Shown piece after piece: positions 35,506 through 44,378 of a stretch of 64,000 bases of DNA; position 1 is the stretch's first letter; each line of letters begins with the position of its first letter. Both the position numbers and the translations under genes were made by a program. The DNA is from CBDCYS01 sp965226185. GTDB taxonomy: Bacteria; Acidobacteriota; Terriglobia; Bryobacterales; UBA6623. The notes below the pieces were generated by a model. The model worked only from the letters and a program-made list of their open reading frames with translations, was not told the DNA's origin and did not search any database. The stretch is taken from positions 1,860,001-1,924,000 of the forward strand of contig CBDDCT010000007.1 in the NCBI GenBank assembly GCA_965226185.1. The letters are read 5' to 3'.

Positions 35506-35869
35506 ACTTTAGACGCAAGCCCCCCGGCGGTGGTGACAAAAACGTCTTGCCACGACCGGACGGATCACGGAGTTCGGTCCATCCATTCAATCGACGCTGG
35601 ATCTGGATCAACTTAGGGCTTCATATCCAGCGTGGAGATTCGGGCAGAACCAGGGCGGAAGCACCGACGGTTTCGTTCGAGGAGCCGAACGCTGCAGTGC
35701 GCCCGATCAACCGGGAGTCCGCTCACGGCCCAAAGTCCTTCCATTGCCATTCAATCAAAAGTTTTTATGGACAAAATAGCGGCCTGGAAATCCGCGTCTC
35801 CTGTGTTACCATCGATGCTCTCGGCTAGGGGGAGCAGGTAGTCGTGTGCCGCGACACCTGAGAGTGACG
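35506..35869. other. Upstream region of the first glutamine synthetase
   Basis: This 364 bp stretch precedes glnA copy 1. No gene is seen and no convincing sigma-54 or sigma-70 promoter could be fixed by eye. A+T-rich DNA lies at about 35752-35780. Confidence 0.4.
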
Positions 35870-37291
35870 ATGGCTACCAAGCGAAGTCCCGAAGAAGTTC
35901 TGCGGTTCGCCAAAGAGAACGAAGCGCAAATGCTCGATCTGCGTTTCGCGGATCTGCCCGGTCTGTGGCAGCACGTGACCTTTCCCATTGCCCAGCTAAC
36001 CCTGGACAAGTTTGAAGAAGGCTTCGGGTTCGACGGTTCCAGCATCCGCGGCTGGCAGGCAATTAGCGAAAGCGACATGCTGATCGTCCCCGACCCGAAT
36101 ACGGCGATGATGGATCCGTTCACCGACGTCCCGACGCTGGTGATGATCACCGATATAGCCGATCCGGTCACCAAGCAGCACTATGAACGCGACCCGCGCT
36201 GGATCGCCGCCAAGGCCGAGCAATACCTCAAATACTCCGGGATTGGAGACGTGGCTTACTTCGGCGCCGAGGCGGAGTTCTTCATTTTCGACAACATCCG
36301 CTTCGACCAGTCCTACAACTACGGTTTCTATTACATCGACGCCGAGGAAGGCCGCTGGAACTCCAGCCGCGAGAACGACAATCTCGGCTACCGGCCCCGT
36401 TACAAGGAAGGCTATTTCCCCGTACCGCCGACGGACCACCACCAGAACATCCGCACCGAAATGGTCACCACCATGCAGAAGTGCGGTTTGGAGATCGAGT
36501 GCCACCACCACGAGGTCGCCAGCGGCGGACAAGGCGAGATCGATCAAAAGTACGATTCGCTCGTCAATGCGGCGGACAACCTGATGACCTACAAATACGT
36601 TGTCCGCAATGTGGCCTTTCGTCACGGGCGGACAGTCACCTTCATGCCCAAGCCATTGTGGAATGACAATGGCAGCGGCATGCACGTTCACCAAAGTCTG
36701 TGGAATGACGGCAACGCGTTGTTCGGAGGCGATCAGTACGCCGGACTCAGCGAAACCGCCCTCTACTACATCGGCGGGCTGTTGAAGCACGCGGCTGCGA
36801 TCGTCGCCTTCGCGGCTCCGACCACCAACAGCTACAAGCGCCTGGTGCCTGGATTCGAAGCTCCGGTGAACTTGGCCTACTCGCGCCGCAACCGCTCCGC
36901 CGCTTGCCGCATCCCGATGTATTCGAGCGATCCCAAGACGAAGCGCGTGGAATTCCGTCCGCCGGACCCGGCCGCCAACCCCTATCTGGCTTTCGCCGCC
37001 ATGCTCATGGCGGGCCTTGACGGAATTCAAAACAAGATCGACCCGGGTGAACCGCTCGACAAAGATATCTACGACCTCTCGCCGGAGGAGCTTCAACAAG
37101 TCCCCTCGCTGCCCTCCTCGCTCGAGGGCGCGCTCGAGGCCTTGGAACGTGATCATGAGTTTTTGACCCGCCGGGATGTCTTCGCTGAAGAAGTGATTGA
37201 GACCTGGATTGACTACAAGATGAAGAGCGAGGTGAATGAGGTGGGGCAGCGCCCCCACCCCTACGAGTTTGCACTGTATTACGACGTTTAG
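35870..37291 (+). CDS. glnA: Type I glutamine synthetase, copy 1
   Basis: The start MATKRSPEEVLRFAKENEAQ at 35870 gives 473 residues, normal for GSI. It joins ammonia to glutamate with ATP. Landmarks are FGFDGSSIRGW, YFGAEAEFFIFD with the metal-binding Glu, GSGMHVHQSLW, and RLVPGFEAPVNLAYSRRNRS. The adenylylation region reads DKDIYDLSPEELQQ with the Tyr kept, so adenylyltransferase control is possible. The second copy follows in tandem. Confidence 0.93.
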   Translation: MATKRSPEEVLRFAKENEAQMLDLRFADLPGLWQHVTFPIAQLTLDKFEEGFGFDGSSIRGWQAISESDMLIVPDPNTAMMDPFTDVPTLVMITDIADPVTKQHYERDPRWIAAKAEQYLKYSGIGDVAYFGAEAEFFIFDNIRFDQSYNYGFYYIDAEEGRWNSSRENDNLGYRPRYKEGYFPVPPTDHHQNIRTEMVTTMQKCGLEIECHHHEVASGGQGEIDQKYDSLVNAADNLMTYKYVVRNVAFRHGRTVTFMPKPLWNDNGSGMHVHQSLWNDGNALFGGDQYAGLSETALYYIGGLLKHAAAIVAFAAPTTNSYKRLVPGFEAPVNLAYSRRNRSAACRIPMYSSDPKTKRVEFRPPDPAANPYLAFAAMLMAGLDGIQNKIDPGEPLDKDIYDLSPEELQQVPSLPSSLEGALEALERDHEFLTRRDVFAEEVIETWIDYKMKSEVNEVGQRPHPYEFALYYDV

Positions 37292-37505
37292 GATCGAGCT
37301 ACGCTGTCTGCCGGTGTCTCTAAGGTTTTCTTCTGAGAAGGCAGTCATCGCTTGCTAATATGAAAGACCGTCTCTTGCGCGGCCGGGCTTCCCTGCCCCG
37401 GCCGCGCGGGGACAATCTACTGCCCGAGCGCTATTCCATGGCCGTCTGGGCCGGGCTTCACGCGGGGCGCAATCAAACAACGTACTTTCGATCAAAGGAG
37501 ACAAG

Positions 37506-38930
37506 ATGGCTAAAACGCCAGAGGATGTACTGAAGCTAGCCGAAGAATCAGGCGCCCAGATTATTGATTTCAGGTTTATCGACCTGCCCGGGGTTTGGCA
37601 ACACTTTTCGATACCAGCCACCGAATTCGACGCCGACATGTTTACCGACGGCCTGGGGTTCGACGGTTCGAGCATTCGCGGGTTCCAGCAGATTCAAGAA
37701 AGCGACATGCTGCTGATGCCCGACCCCACCACGGCCTACATGGACCCGTTGCGGACGCATTCCACCCTGAGCATCATTTGCAACGTCGAGGATCCTCTCA
37801 CGCGCCAGCCCTACTCCCGAGATCCCAGGTACATCGCTCAAAAAGCGGAGTCGTACCTGAAGGGCTCCGGCATCGCCGACACCAGCTACTGGGGTCCGGA
37901 GCCGGAATTCTACATCTTTAACGATGTCAAATATGGCCAGTCGGCGAACAGCGGGTTCTACTCCGTCGATTCTTCGGAAGGTATATGGAACGCCGGCGCC
38001 AGCGAACCCGGCGGCAACCTCGCCTACAAGATACGCCACAAAGAGGGCTACTTCCCCGTTCCGCCGGCCGACAGCATGCAGGACGTGCGCAGCGAAATGG
38101 CGCTCGCCATGAAGGCCTTTGACGTCAGGGTCGAAGTGCATCACCACGAAGTGGGAACCGCCGGCCAGGCCGAGATCGATATGCGGTTCGACTCGCTGAC
38201 CTCGATGGCCGACAGCGTCATGTACTACAAGTACGTCATCCGCAACGTGGCGAAGAAGAACAATCTGTCGGTCACCTTCATGCCGAAACCGATCTTTGGG
38301 GACAACGGTTCGGGCATGCATGTCCATCAGAGCTTGTGGAAGGGCGATACGAACGTGTTCTTCGATGAGTCGGGATACGCCTTGCTGAGCGAAACCGCGA
38401 TGCATTACATTGGCGGCATTCTTAAGCACACGCCGTCGCTGCTGGCGTTTACCAATCCCACGACGAACTCCTACCGCCGTCTTGTGCCCGGCTTCGAGGC
38501 GCCGGTGAACCTGGCCTACTCCATGCGCAACCGCTCCGCCTGCGTGCGCATTCCGGTCTACTCGAAGAGCCCCGGAGCCAAGCGGATGGAGTTCCGCTGT
38601 CCGGATCCGTGCTGCAACCCCTACTTGGCCTTCCCGGCGATGCTGATGGCCGGTCTCGACGGCGTCATCAACAAGATCGATCCCGGCTCCCCGATGGATA
38701 AGGATCTCTACGATCTCGAGCCGGAACAAAAGGCTCAACTCAAGCAAACGCCCGGCTCGCTAGGAGAAGTGCTCGATAACCTCGAAGCCGACCATGAGTG
38801 GCTGCTTCGCGGCGACGTCTTCACCCAGGACGTGATCGACACCTGGATCAGCTACAAACGCGACAACGAGCTAGCCGAGGTGAACCTGCGCCCCGTGCCG
38901 CACGAGTTCTACCTCTACTACGACCTCTAG
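37506..38930 (+). CDS. glnA: Type I glutamine synthetase, copy 2
   Basis: This 474-residue enzyme follows AAAGGAGAC. The GSI landmarks are FDGSSIRGFQQ, YWGPEPEFYIFN, NGSGMHVHQSLW and RRLVPGFEAPVNLAYSMRNR. Adenylylation region DKDLYDLEPEQKAQL keeps the Tyr. It is clearly paralogous to copy 1 but not nearly identical (for example GPEPEFYIF versus GAEAEFFIF), so the duplication is old. Each gene has its own upstream region (214 bp between them), suggesting separate control. Confidence 0.93.
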   Translation: MAKTPEDVLKLAEESGAQIIDFRFIDLPGVWQHFSIPATEFDADMFTDGLGFDGSSIRGFQQIQESDMLLMPDPTTAYMDPLRTHSTLSIICNVEDPLTRQPYSRDPRYIAQKAESYLKGSGIADTSYWGPEPEFYIFNDVKYGQSANSGFYSVDSSEGIWNAGASEPGGNLAYKIRHKEGYFPVPPADSMQDVRSEMALAMKAFDVRVEVHHHEVGTAGQAEIDMRFDSLTSMADSVMYYKYVIRNVAKKNNLSVTFMPKPIFGDNGSGMHVHQSLWKGDTNVFFDESGYALLSETAMHYIGGILKHTPSLLAFTNPTTNSYRRLVPGFEAPVNLAYSMRNRSACVRIPVYSKSPGAKRMEFRCPDPCCNPYLAFPAMLMAGLDGVINKIDPGSPMDKDLYDLEPEQKAQLKQTPGSLGEVLDNLEADHEWLLRGDVFTQDVIDTWISYKRDNELAEVNLRPVPHEFYLYYDL

Positions 38931-38957
38931 CCCAGGGCTAGGCTGCGGCTGGTTGAT

Positions 38958-38996
38958 ATGGGGCCCGCCAAGCGGGTCCCATCGTCCGCCTTTTTC
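38958..38996 (+). terminator. Probable terminator of glnA copy 2
   Basis: An 11 bp stem (38958-38968 with 38972-38982, one G-T wobble) and a 3-base loop are followed by CGTCCGCC and TTTTT. It lies 27 bases after the glnA stop. A second stem (CCGGGGC 39007-39013 with GCCCCGG 39028-39034) follows. Confidence 0.5.
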
Positions 38997-39036
38997 CAGG
39001 CGATCGCCGGGGCGGGCCACCTTGGCAGCCCCGGTG

Positions 39037-39136
39037 AGCCACGTTCACGAGGCTTGGTTTCTTAGGCCGGTCCTTTTAGGGCCGGTCGCGAACAGACTGC
39101 TCTGGTACAGGTCTTCTATGCCCGTTTTAACGGGCT
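39037..39136 (+). repeat. Hairpin-array repeat, copy 1
   Basis: Three hairpins lie in a row: AGCCACG-TTCA-CGAGGCT (39037-39054), CCGGTCCT-TTT-AGGGCCGG (39067-39085) and GCCCGTT-TT-AACGGGC (39120-39135). The same series with different stem bases but the same loops is at 41282-41382. The linker after the first stem (TTGGTTTCTTAGG) also resembles that copy. Confidence 0.6.
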
Positions 39137-39200
39137 TTTGACCATCCCGGACTTGTATGGGTACTGGTCTCCGTCCATCCGCTGGCGTTAGAATGAGTAC

Positions 39201-39431
39201 GTGGAAATAAATATCCATTGGGCCAAGAGTCAGTTCTCAAAACTGATCGAACGAGTTCGATCGAGCGGACGACGCGTCATTGCGAAAGCCGGCAAGGCGC
39301 CTGCCGGGTCAGTTCCCATCGAGCCAGCCTCTCGACGGGAATTCGGCAGTGCAAAGGGCCAAATCACGTTTCGCGAAGGGTGGGACGCGCCCATGACCCG
39401 CGAAGAGCTGTCGGATTTCCTTGCCGAATGA
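39201..39431 (+). CDS. Phd/YefM-type antitoxin, orphan
   Basis: This 76-residue protein starts at a GTG. MEINIHWAKSQFSKLIERVR matches the Phd/YefM N-terminal fold that binds operator DNA. The end (MTREELSDFLAE) matches the helix that covers a PIN toxin (VapC). No PIN-domain gene follows: the next 77 bases are non-coding and then the reductase gene begins. It is a solitary antitoxin or the relic of a pair. Confidence 0.65.
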   Translation: MEINIHWAKSQFSKLIERVRSSGRRVIAKAGKAPAGSVPIEPASRREFGSAKGQITFREGWDAPMTREELSDFLAE

Positions 39432-39508
39432 CGGTCCCTTCCAGCCCAGCCTGGCGCTATCGTCCCAGCGGCAGCACCCAACAAAGGTTTTGCACGGGAG
39501 ACTGACGC

Positions 39509-41056
39509 TTGATCGACGTCGGCCAGACATTCCAGCAAACCGAGATCTTTCTTACCGGAGCCAATGGCTTCGTCGGCAAGATTATCCTCGCTCTGTTGCT
39601 GGACCGCTATCCCGGCTTGAAACACCTGCACGTTTTGATCCGGCCGCGGCGGAATCTCAGCGTGAATGAGCGTTTCGAGAAAGAGGTTCTCTGCTCCCCC
39701 GCGCTTGAGCGAGTCGTTGCCGGGTATCCCAAGCAAGCCCTGACCAAAAAGATCACCGTTTGGAGCGGCGACGCCAGCCTCCCCAACAGCGGTCTCGGCG
39801 AGTCCGAAGTCGAGTCTCTCGCAGGGCGCATCGGCCTGATTCTCAATTGCGCCGGGCTCGTCGAATTCTTTCCTCCGCTGGACGATTCACTGCGGGCCAA
39901 CGTCGATAGTGTCGAGCAGCTCGCGGCGCTCGCGAAGCGTCTCGGCGCCAAGCTACTGCATGTCTCGACGTGCTATGTGGCAGGCGCCGCGGATGGCCTT
40001 GTGGAAGAAACCGAGCCGATTCCGGGGTTCTACCCGCGGCGCAAAGGTCCCTCGGATCACGCCTTCGACCACGGGGCCGAGATAGCTGACTGCCGAGAAA
40101 AGGTTCAGCGGATCCGCGAAGCCTCGCAAGACAGCAAGAACGGTCAGGCAGGTTCGCAGGCCGTCGCCAGCCGCCTCACGGAGTTGGGAAAGCAGCGTGC
40201 CAGACGCTGGGGATGGGTGAACACCTATAGCTACACCAAAAGCCTCGGCGAGCAGGTGCTTGCATCCGGGCGCGGGCTCGACTATGCGATTGTTCGCCCG
40301 GGGATCGTCGAAAGCTCCCTGCGCTTCCCATTCCCCGGATGGGTGGAGGGCGGCCGCACCGCCGCGCCGCTGGTGTTGATGGCGATGAGCGGATTGAAGG
40401 ACTGGCCGGTGCGCCGCGAGATGCCGCTCGAAGTCGTCCCGGTTGACCTCGTTGCCGCCGCCATCCTGATCACCGGCGCCCTGCTGCTTCACGGTGAGCA
40501 GCGGCAGGTCTGCCAGCTTGCCACGGCCGATACAAATCCCCTCGGCTTGGGATGGCTCGTCGAACTGCTCGACGACGAGGCCCGCCGTGCCTCGAAGAAC
40601 GGCAGGCGAGGTTCGCCGTGGTGGCTCGATCCCGTCGGCCGGTTGCGTTTTCATTCCCAGGAAAGCGCCCGCCAGCGCCGCGCGAAACTGCAGCGGCGCG
40701 TGGATCGCGCGGAAGCGGCGGCGGCGATCTTAGAAGGAATTTTGAATCGAACCGGACTCCCGGGAAAACGGAAGTTGCAGGCCGCCAGGACTTCTCTGAG
40801 GACCCTCGGCTTGCAACTTGGCTTCCGCCAGCAGACCCTCGAGCAATACCTGCCTTTCATTCTGCATCACCGCTACGTTTTCGAATCCCAAAACATTCGC
40901 GAAGCAGTGAACCGGATCTCCGAGGAAGACCGCGCCCGCCTCCCGTGGAATCCCGAGCAAATCGACTGGAACACCTATTGGCGCCAAAATCAAATCCAGG
41001 GCATCAAGCGCTGGGTCGAGCCCGAAGCCGTGCGCCAATGGTCGTTCAAAATTTAG
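39509..41056 (+). CDS. Fatty acyl-CoA reductase-like NAD(P)-binding protein
   Basis: This 515-residue protein starts at TTG. It has the extended short-chain dehydrogenase/'male sterility' fold: IFLTGANGFVGKIILALLLD (nucleotide site, residues 12-31), VNTYSYTKSLGEQVLASGRG with the YxxxK catalytic pair (near 236-240), and YAIVRPGIVESSLRFPFPGW. The C-terminal 200 residues are Arg-rich and helical. Relatives reduce fatty acyl-CoA or ACP thioesters to alcohols or aldehydes, for example in wax or ether lipid synthesis. The actual substrate is not known. Confidence 0.75.
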   Translation: MIDVGQTFQQTEIFLTGANGFVGKIILALLLDRYPGLKHLHVLIRPRRNLSVNERFEKEVLCSPALERVVAGYPKQALTKKITVWSGDASLPNSGLGESEVESLAGRIGLILNCAGLVEFFPPLDDSLRANVDSVEQLAALAKRLGAKLLHVSTCYVAGAADGLVEETEPIPGFYPRRKGPSDHAFDHGAEIADCREKVQRIREASQDSKNGQAGSQAVASRLTELGKQRARRWGWVNTYSYTKSLGEQVLASGRGLDYAIVRPGIVESSLRFPFPGWVEGGRTAAPLVLMAMSGLKDWPVRREMPLEVVPVDLVAAAILITGALLLHGEQRQVCQLATADTNPLGLGWLVELLDDEARRASKNGRRGSPWWLDPVGRLRFHSQESARQRRAKLQRRVDRAEAAAAILEGILNRTGLPGKRKLQAARTSLRTLGLQLGFRQQTLEQYLPFILHHRYVFESQNIREAVNRISEEDRARLPWNPEQIDWNTYWRQNQIQGIKRWVEPEAVRQWSFKI

Positions 41057-41249
41057 ACAACAGCGCCAGGCCCTAATCCCCTTAACTGGTGCAGTGGGCC
41101 ATTCAGACCGTAACGTGGCGCGCGCCTCCCGGCGGGCCGCGTCGGCCTCCGGGCCGACGTCGCCTCGACACAGTGCGTTCAGCACCGCGAGCAAGCGCAA
41201 CGAAGTAATGGCGGGCCTGTCGCGTGCTTGGGCCGTCAGGTGGTGAGAA
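41057..41249. other. Start of a 750 bp stretch without genes
   Basis: No gene is seen from 41057 to 41806 apart from the hairpin array at 41250-41382. The first part is G+C-rich with short inverted repeats (GGCCCGCC types). The part after 41390 shows nothing recognisable. Confidence 0.4.
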
Positions 41250-41382
41250 ATGCCGTTTAGCGGCGTGATACGGGCCATTTGAACCGCGTTCACGCGGTTT
41301 GGTGTGTTTCCAGGCCAGTCGTTTTACGACTGGTAAGCCCTGCCGCTCAAGGTTTGTCAGCCCGTTTTCATTGAAACGGGCT
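41250..41382 (+). repeat. Hairpin-array repeat, copy 2
   Basis: Four hairpins lie in a row: ATGCCG-loop-CGGCGT (41250-41266), AACCGCG-TTCA-CGCGGTT (41282-41299), CCAGTCGT-TTT-ACGACTGG (41315-41333) and AGCCCGTTT-loop-AAACGGGCT (41359-41382). The last three match copy 1 at 39037-39136 in order and loop sequence. The stem bases differ in both arms together. Confidence 0.65.
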
Positions 41383-41806
41383 TCCCTCTTCCCCAACCGA
41401 AATCCATACGTTGCGGTACGATTGGCGCACAACACTAGCGTATGAATTTTCGGGTTTGCCGGGGTGATCGGGTGGTGACCTGGTGCTCGCGATGCCGGTA
41501 GCATGCCGCTCCGGATGGTGCTTGCGTTCATTTTCAGCACGCTGCTGACGATGTCGTTTGGGGCTTCCGAATTGATGATTCGTGTTGATCAACCCTCTGC
41601 CGTTGAGGAGAATCTATCCAGATCAGGGTCCCACGCTCGTCGAACCAATGGACGAGAAGGAGATCTTTTCATTCCCTAGCCTGGCGAAATCAGTCTAAGT
41701 GACATGGTTGGAGTATGTTACGAACCAACGACTGCTGATTCCTGGTGGTTACGGGATTTACCAACAGCTTTCCGCAGACAGCCGCTATGTAGTTCGTTCA
41801 AGAGAC

Positions 41807-42175
41807 TTATTCCTGCTCGCGGTCGGGGAACTCTTCGTGCCAGTTTTGGACGATGTGAACCGCCCTCTCTTCTGGCTCATCCTCATAGCCGACCGGCTCG
41901 ATGAGCACGAATCGCTGTCCGTCAGCCGAGACGTCATACGCAGGCAGCGTTCCCGTTGGGTTCAAGTAACGACTCTCGAACAGTCGAGTGATCTCCCCGA
42001 CCTCAACCTCTCTCCGGCGCTCCCTTGAGCCAGCATCAGCTTGTTGTCCTCGACAAAGAACAGCTCTTGGCCGTCGCGGTTCCAAACCGCGTCACGCCCG
42101 CCGTTCCGCGAAACCTGGACCCTCGCGCCTCCCTCGGGAAAGGGTCGTGGGGGTCGTTTGGGGCTTCCTCCTGTT
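41807..42175 (-). pseudogene. Ser/Thr kinase C-terminal beta-propeller fragment
   Basis: Two overlapping frames give one protein end: RPFPEGGARVQVSRNGGRDA, then VWNRDGQELFFVEDNKLMLA, then after a frameshift near 42000-42035 LPAYDVSADGQRFVLIEPVG and VHIVQNWHEEF. This is the usual last blade of the WD40/TolB-like propeller attached to Acidobacteriota Ser/Thr kinases. The rest of the gene is missing. It is cut off at 42178 where the ISNCY-like end begins. Confidence 0.7.
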
Positions 42176-42178
42176 GAA

Positions 42179-42615
42179 GGGCGATGATAATGTCCCCATG
42201 AGAGGGCGATAGAAATGTCCCCTAATCTAAGGCTCCGAAGGAGGAGCCTAGATTGGAGAGGACATGGATGAACGACAAGGAATTGAGACGAGGCGAGGTG
42301 CTGGGCCGGGTGAAGCGAGGCGAGTTGAAGCTGAGCGAGGCGGCGCGGATGCTGGATTGCAGTTATCGCCAGAGCAAGCGGATCTGGAGGCGCTACAGCG
42401 CGGGAGGGACAAAAGCATTGAAGCACGCCAACGTGGGCCGGGTATCGAACCGCGCCAAGCCGGCGGAAGTTCGCAAGCGAGTGCTGCAACTGGTGCGCGA
42501 ACACTACTCCGGCGAACCGCACGAGCGCTGCGGGCCTACTCTGGCGGCCGAGCATTTGCGAAAGGACCACGATCTGCAAGTATCGGTGCGGACACTGCGG
42601 CTCTGGATGGTGCTT
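42179..42615 (+). mobile_element. ISNCY-like transposase remnant with IS end
   Basis: The left edge carries two 19-base direct repeats (GGGCGATGATAATGTCCCC at 42179 and GGGCGATAGAAATGTCCCC at 42204). The ORF from 42268 (MNDKELRRGEVLGRVKRGEL, then LDCSYRQSKRIWRRYSAGG and CGPTLAAEHLRKDHDLQVSV) is the DNA-binding first 115 residues of an ISNCY-type transposase. The catalytic part is absent: the sequence switches to the IS481 element at about 42616. Confidence 0.75.
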
Positions 42616-42697
42616 ACCGGGGACATGGTGAACAAAACATACCGGCTACATGGTGAACAACTTTTCAGGGGAAACATGGAGAGACGACAATGTTTCC

Positions 42698-43987
42698 ATG
42701 CCTTGGGAAGAAACACACGCCATGGATCAACGTATGAAGTTCATCTTGGATTGGAAAGCCGGTCTGGAGTCGAAGACCGAGCTTTGCCGCCGCTACGGCA
42801 TGCAACGCCGCATCGGCTACAAATGGGTCCAGCGCTACCAGCGCGAGGGCCCCGCAGGGCTCGGGGACCTCTCGCGGGCGCCGCTCCATCACCCGCAACA
42901 GATCAGGCCCGAGCGGGTCGCCCGCATTCTCGATATCCGCGCCGCGCACCCGCTGTGGGGCGCACCAAAGATCCGCGCCGTGATGCGGCGTGAGCAGCCT
43001 CAACAACAGCCGCCAGCCGCCTCGACGATCGGCGAGATCCTGCGTCAGGAAGGGCTCACGCGGCCACGCAAGAAACGCCGCCGCACACCGCCCTACAGCG
43101 AACCTCTGGCACACGCCAAAGAGCCCAACGATGTCGTCTCGATCGACTTCAAGGGCTGGTTCCCGTGCCGCGATGGCAGTCGCATCGATCCGCTGACCCT
43201 GGTCGACAATGCCAGCCGCTACGCGCTGTGCTGCCAAGCCGTCGATGCCTGCAACTTCGTGCAGGTACGCAGGGTGCTCGAGGCGGTGTTTCTCCAATAC
43301 GGGCTGCCGCGCGCCATCCGCAGCGACAACGGCGCGCCGTTTGCGAGCCGTGCCATCAAGGGTTTGAGCCGCTTGAGCGTGTGGTGGCTGAGGCTGGGCA
43401 TCGAGGTGGAGCGCATTCCCCCGGCGACGCCCAGCGCCAACGGCCGCCAGGAGCGTTTTCATCGTACGCTGAAGCAACACACGGCCGATCCGCCGGCGGC
43501 CAATCGGCGAGCGCAACAGCGAGCCTTTGAAAGCTTTTGTTGCGAGTACAACGAGCAGCGGCCGCACCAGGCGTTGGGCCAGCAAGTGCCGGCCAGTCTC
43601 TATCGCCCCTCGGATCGTGCTTATCCGTCGCAGCTGCCTGAGATCGAGTATCCGTCGAGCTTTCCGCGGCGCCAGGTGGGCAAGCGCGGCGAGATCTACT
43701 GGCGCGGGGCGCGGATCTTCGTCAGCGAGCTGCTCTACGGGGAACCGCTGGGGCTCGAGGCGATCGCCGACGGGGTCTATCGGGTCTGGTTCTGCTCGTT
43801 GCAGCTGGGCACGTTCGACGAGCGCCGCGGCCCCTCCGGGCCGGCTTCGCCGGTTCCCAACGGCTGTGAAGCATCGAGCAGCTCTGAACCCCGGGCAGTT
43901 CTGAAGCACCGAGCAACCCGGAATCAACCAACAACTCTGAATCAACCAACAACTCTGAATCAACCAACAACTCTGAATCAACCTTGA
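42698..43987 (+). CDS. IS481-family transposase with Gln/Pro/Thr repeat tail
   Basis: This 429-residue transposase starts MPWEETHAMDQRMKFILDWK. An N-terminal HTH pair (LCRRYGMQRRIGYKWVQRY) precedes an rve integrase core: DVVSIDFKGWFPC (first Asp), AIRSDNGAPFASRAIKGLSR (second Asp) and ANGRQERFHRTLKQH (Glu). The C-terminus is extended by about 40 residues ending in four copies of NQPTTL-type repeats. The extension is unlike the family and may be translation of a tandem repeat next to the right IS end. Confidence 0.85.
   Translation: MPWEETHAMDQRMKFILDWKAGLESKTELCRRYGMQRRIGYKWVQRYQREGPAGLGDLSRAPLHHPQQIRPERVARILDIRAAHPLWGAPKIRAVMRREQPQQQPPAASTIGEILRQEGLTRPRKKRRRTPPYSEPLAHAKEPNDVVSIDFKGWFPCRDGSRIDPLTLVDNASRYALCCQAVDACNFVQVRRVLEAVFLQYGLPRAIRSDNGAPFASRAIKGLSRLSVWWLRLGIEVERIPPATPSANGRQERFHRTLKQHTADPPAANRRAQQRAFESFCCEYNEQRPHQALGQQVPASLYRPSDRAYPSQLPEIEYPSSFPRRQVGKRGEIYWRGARIFVSELLYGEPLGLEAIADGVYRVWFCSLQLGTFDERRGPSGPASPVPNGCEASSSSEPRAVLKHRATRNQPTTLNQPTTLNQPTTLNQP
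43915..43986 (+). repeat. 18 bp tandem repeat in the IS481 tail
   Basis: The unit CAACCAACAACTCTGAAT is repeated head to tail (about 3.5 copies, from about 43926), in frame with the transposase. It encodes repeated NQPTTL. The copies are identical by eye, so the array is young or kept uniform. Confidence 0.75.
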
Positions 43988-44055
43988 CAACACCAACGAA
44001 AGGAGGCAATCTGTTCACTATGTCGCCGGTATAAAGTGTTCACTATGTCGCGGGT

Positions 44056-44142
44056 AGCACAATCCCGCGCCGCTTCGCGGCTCAACGGCCCTGGGTTCGA
44101 AGGCTCTGAGCTCGAAAGTTCTAAGTCGACAGTATTGGGGCT
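44056..44142. repeat. Dispersed repeat, module B (copy 2)
   Basis: This copy starts at the right end of the IS481 element. It contains GCGCCGCTTCGCGGCTCAAC and ends with CTAAGTCGACAGTATTGGGG, which matches the edge motif in module A when reversed. The first hairpin of the module is missing. Confidence 0.65.
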
Positions 44143-44378
44143 AGCAAACGGGATTGCCGGAACGCGGCCGCAGGCTACGCTACAAGAAAGCACCGATACT
44201 TCCTTGGTCGGATCGCGTTCAGTTTCTCACCTTCGCGCGTTTGCCGTGGCTGGGCACAGCTGATGAGATATTTCCGTCCAACAATCGGGTTCCTGAGCCC
44301 CTCAGCACCCCGCAAGCGGTACAATCGCAGTGTCGTGTTCCCGACATCTATCCGCCAAGCGGTACAATCTAGCCGTCG

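Larger units (their letters stand above)
42616..44055 (+). mobile_element. IS481-family insertion sequence
   Basis: The left end (ACCGGGGACATGGTGAACAA, from 42616) and the right end read inward (ACCCGCGACATAGTGAACAC, ending 44055) are imperfect inverted repeats. Each is followed by a second GACAT/TACAT-GTGAACA box about 24-28 bases further in. No clear target duplication is seen. The left flank is a truncated ISNCY gene and the right flank is dispersed repeat module B. Confidence 0.75.

Noticed and set aside
35996..37348. A 450-codon minus-strand frame opposite the first glutamine synthetase, and a similar one opposite the second (37548-38747).
   Set aside because: Both mirror the highly conserved glnA genes and share His/Val/Arg-rich composition with no known domain. 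They are shadow frames.
43915..43986. Possible CRISPR or iteron array from the 18 bp repeats.
   Set aside because: Copies are directly adjacent without spacers, and the array lies in a transposase tail. No replication gene is near.
42665..43996. A 443-codon minus-strand frame opposite the IS481 transposase.
   Set aside because: Antisense shadow; its first residues are only the translated tandem repeat.
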